Source: Datisca glomerata (taxonomy: Eukaryota; Streptophyta; Magnoliopsida; Cucurbitales; Datiscaceae). Taken from it: a DNA stretch of 64,000 nt. The DNA is taken from assembly GCA_003255025.1 (NCBI GenBank), contig QANY01005068.1:1-64000 (forward strand), given 5' to 3'. The position numbers and the translations under genes are program-made. How positions within the stretch are numbered: the stretch's first letter is position 1; each line of letters begins with the position of its first letter. Of this stretch, positions 1-12,219 are shown piece after piece. The notes under the pieces were generated by a model that made no database searches, was not told where the DNA came from, and was given only the letters and a program-made list of their open reading frames with translations.

Positions 1-196
1 TCCAAGCTTAGCTTGCCTACTAGCTGAATCTTTCTTTAACACCACCTGAAACTTGCTTACCAACATCTGCAGCGTGCTTAATGTACTCATCATTAACCAT
101 TGTTAGAGGTCGTGGCCTCCCCTAAGGGAGGGAGAGGCAAAAACAAAAACCAGAATTTTAGAGAGAGGGGAGAGTTTCTCTCACTAAAAAAACCAG
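1..196 (-). mobile_element. LINE-A copy 1, 5' end, running off the left edge
   Basis: The 5' UTR (101-196) and first codons of ORF1 (ATG at 100, minus strand; protein starts MVNDEYIKHAA) match the 5' ends of the LINE-A copies at 60781 and 63437. One extra T in the run at 31-37, compared with the copy at 23281-23320, shifts the ORF1 frame after about 20 codons, so this copy is probably dead. A hairpin lies at 115-138, just upstream of the start codon. The element's 5' end abuts LINE-B sequence at 197 in the same orientation, which indicates that LINE-A inserted into LINE-B and that the rest of both lies beyond the window edge. Confidence 0.85.
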
Positions 197-2428
197 AATT
201 TATTTTTTGGTTGTGTACATCAATTGGATCCCATCCTTCAATACCAAGATCAATATCAAGATGCTTAAGGATTCTTGACTTGGTTGAAATCTCAACAAAG
301 ATTCTAGCGAAGTCTCTTTTCACTCCTTTTGCAGTCAAGTGATCTGTGTATAGGGGTTTACCCACTAAACTAGCAATGTAGCTTAGAGCTTCAGAGGTTC
401 TCAACTCAAGGGGAACATTACAAAGTTTCACACAAATGGGGATCTTAGCTAACTTTTCCTTTGTGAATTTGACATTAGGCTCCCATGGTTGAAGAATAAG
501 AGGTTTCCCTAACAAATGCCAAGGTCCATCTTTAAAAAATTATCTGTTTTCTAAGTTATCAAAATTTTAGAAGAGTCCTTTGGAAGCTTGAACATCAAGG
601 AAACCTCTCCCTTTCCAAAGCTGCAACGCAATCCTCTCAACCAAGTGTAATGAAGTTGTTTTACCCACAAATAGCCAACCAAACAAGTCTCCCATTTGGC
701 AAAGCTTTCTTTGGTAACAAAGTCAGGGAGATTAACAATGACCCTATGTTTTTCATATATTGTAGACTCTTGAAGCTCAAGCTCAAACCTACTAGGTTGG
801 CTTCTTTTAACTTTATCAGCCCAAGATCCATCATTTGGTTGAGCTTTAGGTGAAGCTTCACAAAGTTTTTGGTAGATTGTGTTGCCCTTAAGGGTTTCAG
901 AAATACCCTTAGCAGCATCCTTCTTATTCTTTAAAGGTTACAAATGTTTGGGGGAGGATAATACTTACAATTTCGTCTGAACCCCTGAGTTTCATATAAC
1001 TCAAGATCATCAACTACTTGATTGTATTCTGGAAAAATGGAAGAATGAGGTTTTCGAGCTGTTGGAGAAGATGAAGCTGACGTGGAGGAGTCCTTTCCAT
1101 GCTTAGGTGGTAGTACAAAGGTATCTGAAACATGCTCCAAGGATGTCTTGAGCAAAGGCAAGGTCAAATCCTCTTTATGTTCAGGTACAACTGTAATTAA
1201 GAGAGGCTGTCCTTGCTCTGGGTTTTGGGGCAGGTTTTCTGTCCTTGATGAAGCTGATGTGGAGGAGTCATATCCATGCTTAGGTTGTAGTACAAGGGTA
1301 CCTAAAACGTGCTCCAAGGATGTCTTGGGCAAAGGCAATGTCAAATCACCTTTATCTACAGGTACAGCCACATTTAAGACTGATTGTCCTTGTTTCGGGT
1401 TTTGGGGCAGGTTGTCTGTCCTTGCAAGCAAAGTTTTAGCTTTCTTGTTGCCAAAGGTATGCAAGAGTAGGTGTCCTTTCTCCTTTTGCTTTTGTCCTTT
1501 CACTTTTTTTATCAGAATGCATGTCATTGTCTGTACTCCATGCACAACTAGGGTTAGCTAGAATTGGTGAGGTGGCAGGAGTTTATTGGCTCTCAAATAC
1601 AGCCTCATTGACCAATGGAAAAAAGATTTCACCCTTGTTCATCTCTCCCCTTCGTGCTCCTGCTTTGGCCAGAGAACCCTTGGTGATTTGCCTGAGTTTT
1701 TCAGACAAGGGAAAACTTGTTTGCTTCTGAACATGCTATTTGTCCTTAGAAGCACCTGTAAAAGCTTCATTTACAAAAACATAGGGCTCCACCTAAGGAT
1801 GAAGGAACCCTTAAAGCACTAGAATCCAGGAATAACAAGTCACTGTGTACCTGAGAAAAAGGGACCAAAGAAATGTGCCCACAAGACATTGAAAGCTCAT
1901 CCAAACCTTTGATTTGCTCCTCATTAGAGCTAGAAGCAGCCTCATCATTGCCATTAATGGCCATTTGGACCTTTCCTCCCTTATTTAATGAGTCAAGGTT
2001 GTGTAGCTAAAGGTGCCAAAACAAGTAGCATGCTCCTCGTCATCTCCATTAATACGAGCATCAAGTGCTTCTGCCACATTTAGTGCACGAACACACACTT
2101 TTTTTTCACGAACTTCTTTGTTCTCCATAACTAAAATCTTGTCCAAACTTGGAGATTCCTCCAAGGAAGAGCTAGAAGCAACTCTGACTTCTGGGTTTTC
2201 CAGCATCGAACTCCCATCTCCTTTAAACTTTAGAACAGCTTCATGAGACTGAAAGCTCATCTTACCTGAACTTTTCTTACTGATCTTTGAACCTTGCTGA
2301 GTCTTGGTTTCAAAATAAGCATCATTCACCATTTTAGAAACTAAGCTCAGCTCCTCCCAGAGGAGGAGCAACAGAAAACCCTCACCTGGTTTCTAGAGAA
2401 AAGGGAGAGCTTCTCTCTCTAGCAGTGT
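197..2428 (-). mobile_element. LINE-B copy 1: 5' UTR and broken ORF1
   Basis: ORF1 starts at 2332 (MVNDAYFETKTQQG) and can be followed in pieces to about 212. Pieces are the N-terminal region (1985-2332), a middle part with a 59-residue tandem duplication (931-1545), and a DUF4283-like region (93-515), where a WxxGxPLxLxxW-like block and a 'WDP' motif are recognisable. DUF4283 is the RNA-binding-type domain of plant L1 ORF1 proteins. Several frameshifts and stops separate the pieces, so no protein is made. The 5' UTR contains a perfect hairpin at 2350-2369. The 3' part is missing because LINE-A copy 1 interrupts it at 196/197. The 5' limit was set by comparison with the plus-strand copy starting near 12302. 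Confidence 0.85.
2350..2369 (-). other. LINE-B 5' UTR hairpin
   Basis: On the element's sense strand, arms GCTCCTCC and GGAGGAGC pair perfectly across a TCTG tetraloop. The hairpin sits 17 nt upstream of the ORF1 ATG at 2332. The same hairpin occurs in LINE-B copy 2 at 12373-12392, where the last pair becomes G-U. A role in RNP packaging, translation or reverse-transcriptase arrest is inference. Confidence 0.7.
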
Positions 2429-2455
2429 ATAGCTTCAAGCAGTTCTATGCTCATC

Positions 2456-3115
2456 TTTAAGATGTTGAATCAATGGAGTCGGTGTTAAATTGCCATAACT
2501 ACTCCGAGTTGAAGAAAGTGAAATTGGTAGCCATCGAATTCATGGATTATGGTATCATTTGGGTGACCAATTAGGGTTGAATCGGAAAAGGAATGGTGAG
2601 AGACCAGTTGAGACTTGGGAAGAGATGCAGGCAAGGATCTTTACCAAAAGTTATAAAGCTTGAGGCAAGGATCAAGGAGTGTGAAATTCTATTTCAAAGA
2701 GATGTAGATTGCTATGATTCGAGCCAATGTGGAGGAGGACCGAGAGGCTACAATGGCAAGATTCATAGTTGGCCTAAATCGAGATATTGCAAATGTGGTG
2801 GAGTTGCAACACTATGTGGAGTTGGAGGACACGGTTCACATGGCCATCAAAGTGGAGCAACAACTAAAGAGGAAGGGCTCCATGAGGCTAGGGTAGGGCA
2901 GCAATCAAATTCATCCTCTACCTCTTGGAAATCGAATTGGAAGAAGGAGGAGAAGTCAAGTTTCAAGCCAATGGCCGAGGTCTCCAAGGACAGCAAAGTT
3001 GGAAGCACATCAAACCAAGGTAAACCCGATTCCCAACCATCGAGAACTCGTGATACTGAATGTTTTAAGTGTTTGGGAGTATGTCTATTGCTTCTCAATG
3101 TCCAAACAAGAGAGT
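2456..3115 (+). pseudogene. Gag remnant with destroyed zinc knuckle (element 1)
   Basis: Fragments of a Retrotrans_gag-type capsid (around 2490-2640, 'ETWEEM' block) are followed by an open stretch (2714-2896) resembling the gag C-terminal half: [21 protein letters not shown] onward, also found at 27934. The CCHC knuckle is intact in the 27.9-kb copy (CFKC...GH....C) but here a one-base loss near 3082 removes the GH and shifts the frame. Frame changes near 2650 and 2896 confirm it is non-functional. Confidence 0.8.
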
Positions 3116-3635
3116 GATGATCATGAGAGAAGATGGAGATATGGAAATTGAAAGTGAATCCGAAGAGGAGTCCATGCCACCATTAGAAGATGCAAGTGAC
3201 CATGAAGAACCGGTTGATGGCGAACTTTTGGTGACAAGAAGAGCTCTTAGTGTCATAGCCAAAGAAGATGAGAAGGTACAATGTGAAAATATTTTTCATA
3301 CTAGATGCCTTGTTAATGATAAAATGTGTATTATGATTATTGATGGGGGAAGTTGTACTAATGTGGCTAGCACATACATGGTGGAAAAACTAAACTTGCC
3401 TACACAAAAGCATCCTAATCCATACAAGCTGAAATGGTTGAATGATTGTGGGGAAATCAAGGTGCATAAGCAAGTGTTAGTTTCTTTCTCTATTATTGGC
3501 AAGTATAACGATGAAGTTTTGTCTGATGTCGTGTCAATGCAAGCAAGTCATCTTTTCTTGGGCAGGCCATGGCAATTTGATAGAAAAGCCACTCACGACC
3601 GTTACAAAAATAAATACTCCCTTGAAGTTAAATAG
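3069..3635 (+). pseudogene. Retropepsin-like protease region (element 1)
   Basis: An open stretch of 188 codons contains 'NIFHTRCLV' and the aspartyl-protease motif 'IIDGGSCTNVAS', with the catalytic Asp in the D-G-G-S form used by this gypsy lineage. It also has the 'LGRPWQFDRKATHD' block that marks the protease C-terminus. The protease would process gag-pol. It is out of frame with the upstream gag and runs into a Lys/Glu/Arg-rich linker, so it cannot act as part of a complete polyprotein. Confidence 0.8.
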
Positions 3636-3840
3636 AGAGAATGAAAAACAAAGAGAGACTGAGAATGTAAAAAAACAGAGAGTGAAAAAAATCAAGAGAG
3701 TGAGAGTTCAAAAAAAGGAGTGGTTGAACAAACGAAAAGAGAATAAAATAGAGAGTTGGCCGAGAGGAGTGGGAAAAATCAAGAGAGGAAAAAAGAAAGT
3801 TATTTTGCAAACGAGAGAGTGAGATTAAAATAGCTTTGAG

Positions 3841-4850
3841 TTTCGACCGGCATTTGCTTGTACTTTTGTACAAAGAGGTTTGGGAATACATTTTCAAAGT
3901 GCTGTAAAAGAGATATGGTATTGCTAGGCAAATAGTGGTTATGTTCAGAGGCCAAAAGTGTTGGGGGAATTGAGCACCTAATTGATTTCATACTCGGAGC
4001 TCCCATCCAAAATAAACCCGATCATAGAAGATATCCAGATGAGATAAAAGAGCTGCAAAGACAAGTGTGCAAGCACATGAAAAAGGGGTATGCCCATGGA
4101 AGCATGAGTCCTAGTGTGATTCTCGTATTGCTTGTGGCTAAGAAGGAATGGACATGGACGATGTGCGTTGATCACCTAGCCATAAATAACATCACTATAG
4201 AGTATCACCATCTCAATCCTAGATTAGTTGGTATACTTGATGAATTGCATGTTCTTGTTTGTTTACTGAAATTGATCTTAAAAGTGGATATCATCAACTT
4301 AGCATGAAAGAGGGAGATGAAGGGAAAACAACATTAAAAACTAAACATGGATTGCATGAGTGGTTAGTAATGATTTATGGCTTAACTAATGCACGTAGTA
4401 CATTCATGAGTTGATGAATCATGTCTTATGTACGTTCATGTGAAAACTTTTGGGAGTTAATAGGACACTCTCTACTTTATTGGGTACTATCATTCAAAAG
4501 ATTTTACAGCAATGGGAGAAGTGGTTACCACATTTTGAGTTTGCATAAAATAGGTTTCTTCATTCTACTTTTTTGATTGTTTATGGCTATAATCCTTCAA
4601 CTCCTACACATATATTACATTTACCTACAAATAAGCATGTTAATCATGTTGTAAGAAAAATGCAGATTTTATGAAGGATTTACATGCCAAGGTATGTGCT
4701 AACATTGAGGAGACGAATGAGCATTATGCGAAGCAAGACAATAAGGAGCATTTGAAGTTTGTTTTACAACCTATAATTTGGGTTCGGGGGCACATGCATG
4801 AGAAAAGGATTCCTACACAAATGAAATCAAAATTGCTACCTAATGAGAAA
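3841..4850 (+). pseudogene. Degenerate RT fused to integrase tail (element 1, first half)
   Basis: 3990-4440 reads as an eroded RT N-terminus ('SPSVILVLLVAKK', 'TMCVDHLAINNIT', '[10 protein letters not shown]'), with stops and frame changes and no YxDD motif. It jumps directly to the integrase C-terminal segment at about 4450-4850 ('MKDLHAKVCANIEETNEHYAKQ'). The same RT-to-integrase-tail jump is seen at 16708-17197, so the deletion type recurs in this family. Confidence 0.7.
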
Positions 4851-4999
4851 AATCAAGAGAGGAAAAAAGAAAGTTTTAATGCAAAAGAGAGTGAGATTAA
4901 GAGAGCTTTGAGTTCCAAGCAGCCTTTACTTGTACTTTTGTACAAAGAGGCTTGTTTTTCCCACTAACGAACTTAACCACTCTTTTCCTAGTGTTGTTA

Positions 5000-6345
5000 C
5001 ATCTATTTTGCAGGACTTTGAAGATGTTTTCCCCGAGGTGATACCAAAAGAGTTGCCGCCAATTAGGAGAATTGAGCATCAAATTGACTTTTGTATCCGG
5101 AGCTTCCATTCCAAACAAACCCGCTTATAGAAGCAATCCGGAGGAGACGAAGGAGATGCAAAAACAAGTTGATGAGCACACGGAGAAGGGGTATGTACGT
5201 GAAAGCATGAGTCCATGTGCTGTCCTTATATTGCTTGTGCCTAAAAAGGATGGAACATGGAGGATGTGTGTTGATTGTCGAGTCATAAATAACATCACTG
5301 TAAAGTATCGCCATCCCATTCCTAGAATAGATGATATGCTTGATGAGTTGCATGGTTCTTGTGTGTTTACTAAAATTGATCTAAAAAGTGGATATCATCA
5401 AATTAGGATGAAAGAAGTTGATGAATGGAAAACGGCTTTCAAAATAAAATATGGTTTATATGAGTGGTTAGTAATGCCTTTTGGATTGACTAATGCACCT
5501 AGCACTTTCATGAGATTAATGAACCATGTTTTATGTACTTTCATTGGAAAATTTGTGGTTGTTTGTTTTGATGACATATTGATTTATAGCATAGTTTTTG
5601 ATGAGCATGCAATACATTTGAAATCTGTTCTTGAAGTTTTGAGAAAAGAAAAATTGTTTGCTAACCTTAAGAAATGTACCTTTTGCACGGATAAATTGGT
5701 GTTTCTAGGGTTTGTTGTTAGTGCTAAGGGAATTGAGCTAGATGAGGAGAAAATAAAAACAATTAGAGATTGGTCGATACCTAGAAGTATTGGGGAGGTT
5801 AGGAGCTTTCATGTGTTAGCTAGCTTTTATAGAAGATTTGTGAAAATTTTTAGCTCCATAGTTGCGCCCTTAACCGAAGTCAATAAAAAGAATGTTGGAT
5901 TTAAGTGGGGTAATGAACAAGAAAAGACATTCAATTGCTCAAGGAAAAGAAAACCAATGCACCTTTGCTTGTTTTACCTAACTTTGCTAAAACCTTCGAA
6001 ATTGAGCGTGATGCTTTAGGTTTAGGTGTGGGTGCTGTCCTAATGCAAGAGGGTCGACCAATTGCCTACTTTAGTGAAAAATTCAATGGAGTTGTTTTGA
6101 ACTACCCAACATATGACAAGGAGATGTATGCTTTGGTGAGAGCTTTGGAAACGTGAAAACACCACTTGTGGACTAAAGAATTTGTGATTCACACGGATCA
6201 TGAATCCTTGAAGCACTTGAAGGGACAACACAAGCTCAACAAATGACATGTCAAGTGGGTAAAATTCATATAGACTTTTCCATATGTAATCAAGTATAAG
6301 CAAGGGAAAAAGAACATTGTGGCTAATGCTCTGTCAAGAAGGTGA
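5000..6345 (+). pseudogene. Gypsy RT-RNase H, best preserved copy in the window
   Basis: RT is open from 5072 to about 5945: '[24 protein letters not shown]', 'GYHQIRM', '[14 protein letters not shown]' and the catalytic block 'CFDDILIYS', where the usual Tyr of YxDD is Cys. RNase H follows in another frame (5935-6345: '[13 protein letters not shown]', 'FSEKFNG', 'HTDHESLKHLKG'), with stops at 6156, about 6243 and about 6272 that look like single-base changes. The RNase H C-terminus joins straight to the polypurine tract, so integrase is deleted. The Y-to-C change and the stops make activity very unlikely. Confidence 0.88.
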
Positions 6346-6369
6346 TGATTTGAGGACAAATCCTTCTCT

Positions 6370-6381
6370 AGAGGGAGGGAA
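6370..6381 (+). other. Polypurine tract of gypsy element 1
   Basis: AGAGGGAGGGAA immediately precedes the LTR start TGATGA. The equivalent tracts lie before the LTRs at 23507 and 29699, and on the minus strand at 27144-27156. In gypsy elements this tract primes plus-strand DNA synthesis and fixes the LTR 5' boundary. Confidence 0.75.
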
Positions 6382-7015
6382 TGATGAATATCTGGTTGTA
6401 CAAGCTCAAATGATGGATTCATTTCAAGTAACAAGCGGTCCAATCACAAGAGCTAGAGCCAAGAAGATGGCTGAAGCACTCAATGGGCTAGTGGAGTAAG
6501 TGGAGGCCCAAACAAGTGTGGTGATGTCCAATTTTGGAAAAGAAGATGTTAGACTTGTCAACCTTGTAACCTACATGGAGCATGACAAAGAGTTTTTTGG
6601 GTGGATTACAAGTTCCTTATTTATTGCGATTAATATTTCTTTATCTTTAAAATTTAGTTTTGGTGATTTAAACAATTTAGGACTCTTTAGGCTTCTAGTT
6701 TTTTTATTTAGGCATGGTTTCACAACGTATTTAACAACTTTGATTAGTATAATTTCTTTGTGAGAGTTTTCTCTTTGGTTCTTATTAGAATTTTCAGACT
6801 TCTCAAGAAAATTCTTGTGGCGTCTATAACCTAGGCTTATCACTCACTTTTCCTTCTCATTCTTCAATGTGGCGTCTAAACCATACCTTTGGTTCTTTTC
6901 AAAGCATCCATTTGGGTCTTAGGTTTATACCTAAGTTTCTCTTTGTGTCATAGAAAATGGGTCAGGGTTTCTTCTTTAAAATCGATCATTGGGTTCATGA
7001 ACCATCATTGTTGTT
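6382..7015 (+). repeat. LTR-B of element 1, short form
   Basis: It begins TGATGA after the polypurine tract, contains the pol C-terminus ('GPITRARAKKMAEALN', 6448-6495), and aligns by eye with the longer LTRs at 15744, 23507 and 29699. It is about 320 bp shorter because the 36-bp minisatellite is reduced to one remnant near 6570-6590. The 3' end (TTCATATCA in other copies) is not recognisable, so the end at 7015 is approximate. 7016-7074 is unassigned. Confidence 0.75.
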
Positions 7016-7074
7016 ATTGTGTTCCTAAGGCTTGTCGCCTAGTGGGTCCGTATAACAAAGCACACAAGAAATGA

Positions 7075-9821
7075 TGTTTGGAGCCCTAGAAGTAGAGGTC
7101 CAAACAGCCAAGCAATGAAGCTATATCTAGCGATGTGCTTCTTAAACCAAATAAGAGGAGCCCATCTCACTTTATCACCAGTTGGTGCAAGAGCCCTATA
7201 AGTATGCCCAATAGAGAATATACCAGAAAGAGAAGGAGTCCAAAGCCAAGAGTCCAAAGAGTGTTACCTAGGAAGGGGGAGAGGGACCTCCCTAATAGTG
7301 ATAAGCTTATGGGAGTTAGAAGTAGGCCAGTTCCAGGTACCATTATGAATGACTGAGCTCATCTTGGTAGTCCAATCCCAACCAGTACCAAAATGAATCC
7401 TAGGCCCAAACCTTTATGCCAATGCCCCCAAAGGGAGTTAAGGGGCCAGGAGAAGAGAAAGCTGCACACCATCCCCACCTAAGCATTGCAAAACCCAGCA
7501 AACTTGTCTTTGACTTTCAAAATCTTCCTCTAACTCCATGAAGGGTTAGAGGTAAGCTTAACCTAGAAAATAGGCTCTTCTTGATCAAAAAGACCTTATA
7601 CCACTTGTTCCAAATGGAAGCTTTAACCAAGGAGACCAGGAATCAAAATGCTTAACCACTGCCACCTCATTAGCCAAAGAGAGATCTCTAAGGCCCAAGC
7701 CACCCTAGACTTAGAAAGGCATAGATAGCTCCAAGCCACCTTAGCCCCATAATTCTTTGAACCAGAGGCACTCCGCAAGTAATTCCTCATAACAACCTGA
7801 ATCATATGCAGATTTTTGGGAAGAATAAATAAACCAGCCCAGTACTGAAAAATGGCATAAAGTACATACTTTACCAGTTGTAATAAACCAGTATAAGAAA
7901 GGTAATTGGACGCCCAAAGTGATACAATCTTTTTTGTTCCACCTTGAAGTAATCAAAGGGACCCCCATATATCTCATAGGGAGCTCCCCAATACTAAAAT
8001 TACATAGATCTAGAACAGACTGAGAAGTAGTGGGGTTGACCCCAAACAAGAAGACCTGTCTTTTCTGAAGATTAGGCTGAACACCAGAAAGAGCCTTAAA
8101 TAAGCTTAAACTCTCCATTATAAGATTAACAGAAGAAGTGTTACCCTTGCAAAAGATGTTACTAATAATATCAGGGTGCTTCTTCAGACTACCGGCAAGC
8201 ATTTTACTGATGCATTTATAAATAACATTGCAGCAAGAAATAAGAGCAAAATCAACAACCTTTGAAGGATTGAGAACGTTAGAGATAAGAGCAATGGCAG
8301 TAGAATTATCTTGCGTCAACATATATTGGGAGCTGAAAAACTAAAAAAAAAAAAGCTTTAGTCACATCCTTGCCTGCAATGTGCCAACTTTTCTTAAAGA
8401 TACCCGTTGAGAACCCCTTCTGGACCCGCTGCTTTATTACATCCTCCTCAAGGCTGGTTAAGAAGAGTCACATGAGCCTGATAAAGCTTGTTAGGGAGGC
8501 TCTGAGAGAGAACACTTCAGTCCAACTCCTGATTAGGGTTAGAAGTCCCAAGGAGATTAACATAGTAGGAGAAAATCTGATCCTTGATAGCCTTGTCATC
8601 AGCAATAACGTCACCCTCCTCTTAACAAACTGACTAATTCTGGAGAGAAACGACACTAGGGGAGGCAGCAAGGTCACCCTGCACTTTAGAAAGAGCTTCT
8701 CTAGCAATAAGAGCCATTTTAGTGATATCTGAGAAAAAAGAGGCATTAAACTTCTTAAGAGCAATTTTAACAGATTTAAGCTTTTTATAAAGACAAAACA
8801 TGGCTGTCGCAGAAACCCTCAAATCCATCCAATAGTCAAAAAACTTAAAAGAATGCTTAGGTCTAGTGGAATTAGCCCTAAGTTGAATAATAATAGGAGA
8901 GTCATCAGAAATACCCCGAGTGCGAAAATGGCAAGAAGTAGAAGGAAAATCCATTGCCCAATCACCATTAACCAATGCTCTGTCAAGCTTGCGCATCTTG
9001 CTACCCCACTGACCGTTCCACCAAGTGAATTGGCAGCCACTATAAGGAAGATCATGGACCTCCAAGTGATTGAGGCAAGTAGCAAAATCAATAGAACTAT
9101 CCTTCCACTTGAAGTCACCACCACAATTCTCACTAGGCTTCAAAATAGCATTAAAGTCACCAAGAATGACCCAAGACTTGCCTGACTTAACAACTTATGG
9201 GAACCAAGCGTATCCCATAAAGACCACCTTGAGATAGCATCATTGGCTGCATAAACCACAGAGACAACAAATTCTGCCCTATCATGAAGAATGGTCAGCT
9301 TACAAAACATTGCTTAGTCAAAAGCATCAATTAATTGAATATCCAAAGCCTTGGGATCCCAAGCTTACACAATTCTACGTTTACTAGTAGTAGAATGGTC
9401 AGCATTACTCACCCAATCGGGAAAACAGATCTAGAAAGACTAGCAAAATTAGAGCACTTGACCTTTAATTTCAACTAAGACACAAAAAGATAACTTGAAA
9501 TCTCTACAAAGTTTCCTAACTTCAGCTTGCTTTAGAATGCCATTAATCCCTCTTATGTTCAAAGAAGCTAAATTAATCATAAACATCGAGAGAGGAGTCT
9601 ATATCCTCAGGAGAAATCTGAGCAACTTGATTAACAAATAAAAGAAAACCTGCCTTTTGCTTCATTTTCAACCTCCTCAAGGATGACTTGGAGAGCTTGG
9701 GGGAACGACGGGCATGAATAGCCAAGGTATCCATTGGAGAAGCTTTTGGATGAGCGAATTGCAAGGAAGGATCAGAACGGGCATGGGGTTCACTACTTTC
9801 CTCCCTAAGTGCAATTTGATC
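7075..9821 (-). mobile_element. LINE-C: ORF2 remnant and end of ORF1
   Basis: A LINE-A relative, more diverged. On the minus strand it reads from the ORF1 C-terminus (9821-9573, 'SPKLSKSSLRRLK') into ORF2. The endonuclease part lies near 9570-8640 ('SGCQFTWWNGQWG', 'ISDDSPIIIQL', where the usual SDH is SDD). RT pieces follow at 8322-7741 ('MRYMGVPLI'), then a partial C-terminal region ending abruptly at 7075. RT has lost its central part, including the FADD block. The 3' UTR and poly(A) are absent, so the 3' end was removed by a later rearrangement. LINE-D begins at 9822. Confidence 0.82.
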
Positions 9822-12219
9822 TTTTTTTTTCGGTAGGCAAAAAAATGTATTAACCCAAAAAATACAAACAAACATACAAGGGGCATACCCTAGGAAATAC
9901 AAAGCTACAAAGCCAAAAAAGAGATAAGCCTGGCTAGGTAAAACCAAAACAAATCTAAACCCAAAAAATAGGCCAACTAAATCTCAACGCATTACAAAAA
10001 CAAACCAAACTCCTCAATACAAAGAAACAAATTAACATACTCAGCCCCTAAGGAAGCTCAAAAATCAAAAGGTTGAGATCCCAAGCAGCTTGGAGAGACA
10101 GGTTCAACTCTGAGGCAAGGATACCCCTAATGGAGCTTGAGACAACCTTGATCAAAACAGCATCATCCCTGATTTTTCCTAGGAAAATTCTGAGTTTCCT
10201 CTCCCTCCAAATATGGTAGATAAAGGATGTGAACAAAAGCTTCAGAATAGAGCTAACAAGGCACTTACCTTTGGCCTTAACTAGGAGCCAATGTATCCAT
10301 TGACACCAGTTGGAGTGGGGGCTGCTCAAACCATATTTAGCTAGAAGAGTGTCCCAAATTGACCTTGTGGACTTGCATCCCACAAAAAGGTGCTCAGCTG
10401 ACACACACCCACCCACACAAAATACACATGAAGGGCTAGTAGATGTAGGCATGGACCAGTGTTCCATTCTATCCTTAGTCAGTAACTTGCCTTTGATAGC
10501 CACCCAAGAGAGGAAGCTAAACCTAGGCACATGGCGATTGAATCAAATCAGCTTAGCCCACCTCACACACTCCTTATCCAGAGCAAGGGCTTTATAGGTA
10601 TCTTTAACAGAGAAAAACCCTTTTTTTCTAGGGGTCTAAGCCCAAGAATCCCTCACTAGACCCTTGGGAGAGGGGAGAGGGGTATCTCCAATATCCATAA
10701 GCTCAAAAGTGTTTGAAGAGGGCCAATTCCAGCACCCATTTCGAATCACCTTACTCACTCTAGAGTCAATATCCCAACCTGTACCCGAGAGAAGCCTTGG
10801 GCCAAATTTGGTAATGAGAACCCCCAAAGGGTGCCATTGATCAGTAAGAAGCCTCACAAACTCCCCATTGCCAATAGTAACTTTGCAAAAGTGAGAGAAT
10901 TTATCCCTCAATTTCATAATCTTTCTCCAAACCCAAGAGCAAGCAGAAGGAATATGAGTAATAAAAATGGAGCTCTTTTTCACTAAGAAGGTGAAGCACC
11001 AATCCTTCCACAAGGAATAGCGATCATTTGAAATTAAGAACCAAAGGTGCCTTGCCACTGAAACTTCATCGAACAGAATCAAGTCCTTTAAACCAAGACC
11101 CCCTGAGATTTAGGGAAACAAAGATCCTCCCAAGCTACTTTGGCCCCAGATTGTTTCACCTCAGTAGCATTCCAAAGATAGTTCCTAAGGGCTGTTTGGA
11201 CCGATTTAATGACCTTTTTTTGGATAATAAACAACCCACACCAGAATTGAAACCTAGCAGCCAACACTGACTTGATCAATTGAAGCCTCCCAGCAAAAGA
11301 TAAATATTTTGTTTCCCAAGATTTGATTCTGGCCACAATATTCTCAACCAAGGAGTCACAGTCAGTCTTTCCCAACTTAGAAGTAATTCGGGGGACTCCC
11401 AGGTATCTCATAGGCAAAGAACTCACGGTTAAAGGCATAATCTCCAAAATATGTTGTTGGACAGTATCAGGCACCCCTGAGAAGAAGATCTGGCTCTTAA
11501 GAAGATTAGGCTGAAGCCTAGAAAAGTCTTCAAAGAGAAGGAGACCCTCCTTAATAATTAGGACTGGTTTCACATTTCCTTTGCAAAAAATGAAGAGATC
11601 ATCCGTAAAGCAAAGATTGACTATATTGAGCTCTTTGCACCCCCAATGGAACTCAAAGTTAGGGTCTTGGGCAGCAAAATGAAGGATGCCAGAAAGAACC
11701 TGCATTACTAAAACAAATAAATAAGGAGAAATAAGGTCTCCTTGTCTAGTCACCTTGGCCCCTTTAAAGAACCCTTTCAGCTCACCATTGATATTGATAG
11801 AGAAAGAGGGGTTAGAAATACACTACATAACACACTTAGTGAAATTTTCTGGGAAACCCAAGCAATCAAGGATCCTACCGCTAAGATGCCAATTCACAGA
11901 ATCATAGACCTTCTTCAAATCAATTTTTAGGGCACACCTTGGGCTATTACCCTTTCTATGGTAGCTTCTAACAAGATCTTGGGATAAGAAAATGTTATCA
12001 GCAATTCTTCTCCCCGGAAAAAAGGCATTTTCGTTTGGGCTGATTAGATCTAGGAGAACCAGCTTCAACTTATCTTCCAAAAGCTTAGTAATACATTTAT
12101 AGATAACATTAAAATAAGAAATAGGCCTAAAATAACTAACCCTAGAGGGGTTGGGGACCTTAGGGATAAGGGAAACAGTAGTAGTGCTGACCTGCTTTAA
12201 TAAAGATTGGGAGCCAAAA
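9822..12219 (-). mobile_element. LINE-D, 5'-truncated, broken ORF2
   Basis: The 3' end is marked by the poly(A) (T run 9822-9830) and a tail carrying a variant of the GGGGTATGCCCC motif (near 9880-9895). ORF2 reads from 12219: RT blocks 'LIPKVPNP', 'RRIADNIFLSQD' and 'KIDLKKVYDSVNW' (11823-12080), then 'TRQGDLISPYLFVLVM' and 'FTDDLFIF' (11088-11753, FADD changed to FTDD), a middle region (10636-11082), and a zf-RVT-like end (10048-10530, 'CVFCVGGCVSAEHLFVGC', stop at 10048). Frameshifts separate the blocks. It appears inserted into LINE-C at 9821/9822, but I see no clear target duplication. Confidence 0.85.

Larger units (their letters stand above)
2429..6381 (+). mobile_element. Ty3/gypsy element 1, rearranged internal region
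   Basis: Decayed gag-pol sequence in plus orientation: gag fragments (about 2456-2894), zinc-knuckle and protease (3058-3635), a charged linker (3636-3840), a degenerate RT plus integrase-tail segment (3841-4850), then a second linker with a better preserved RT and RNase H (4850-6345), followed by a polypurine tract and LTR. Linker plus RT occurs twice, and the integrase core is missing from both halves. This looks like unequal recombination between two related elements followed by deletion. No 5' LTR or primer binding site is visible. The first 30 bases (2429-2460) are unassigned. Confidence 0.85.
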
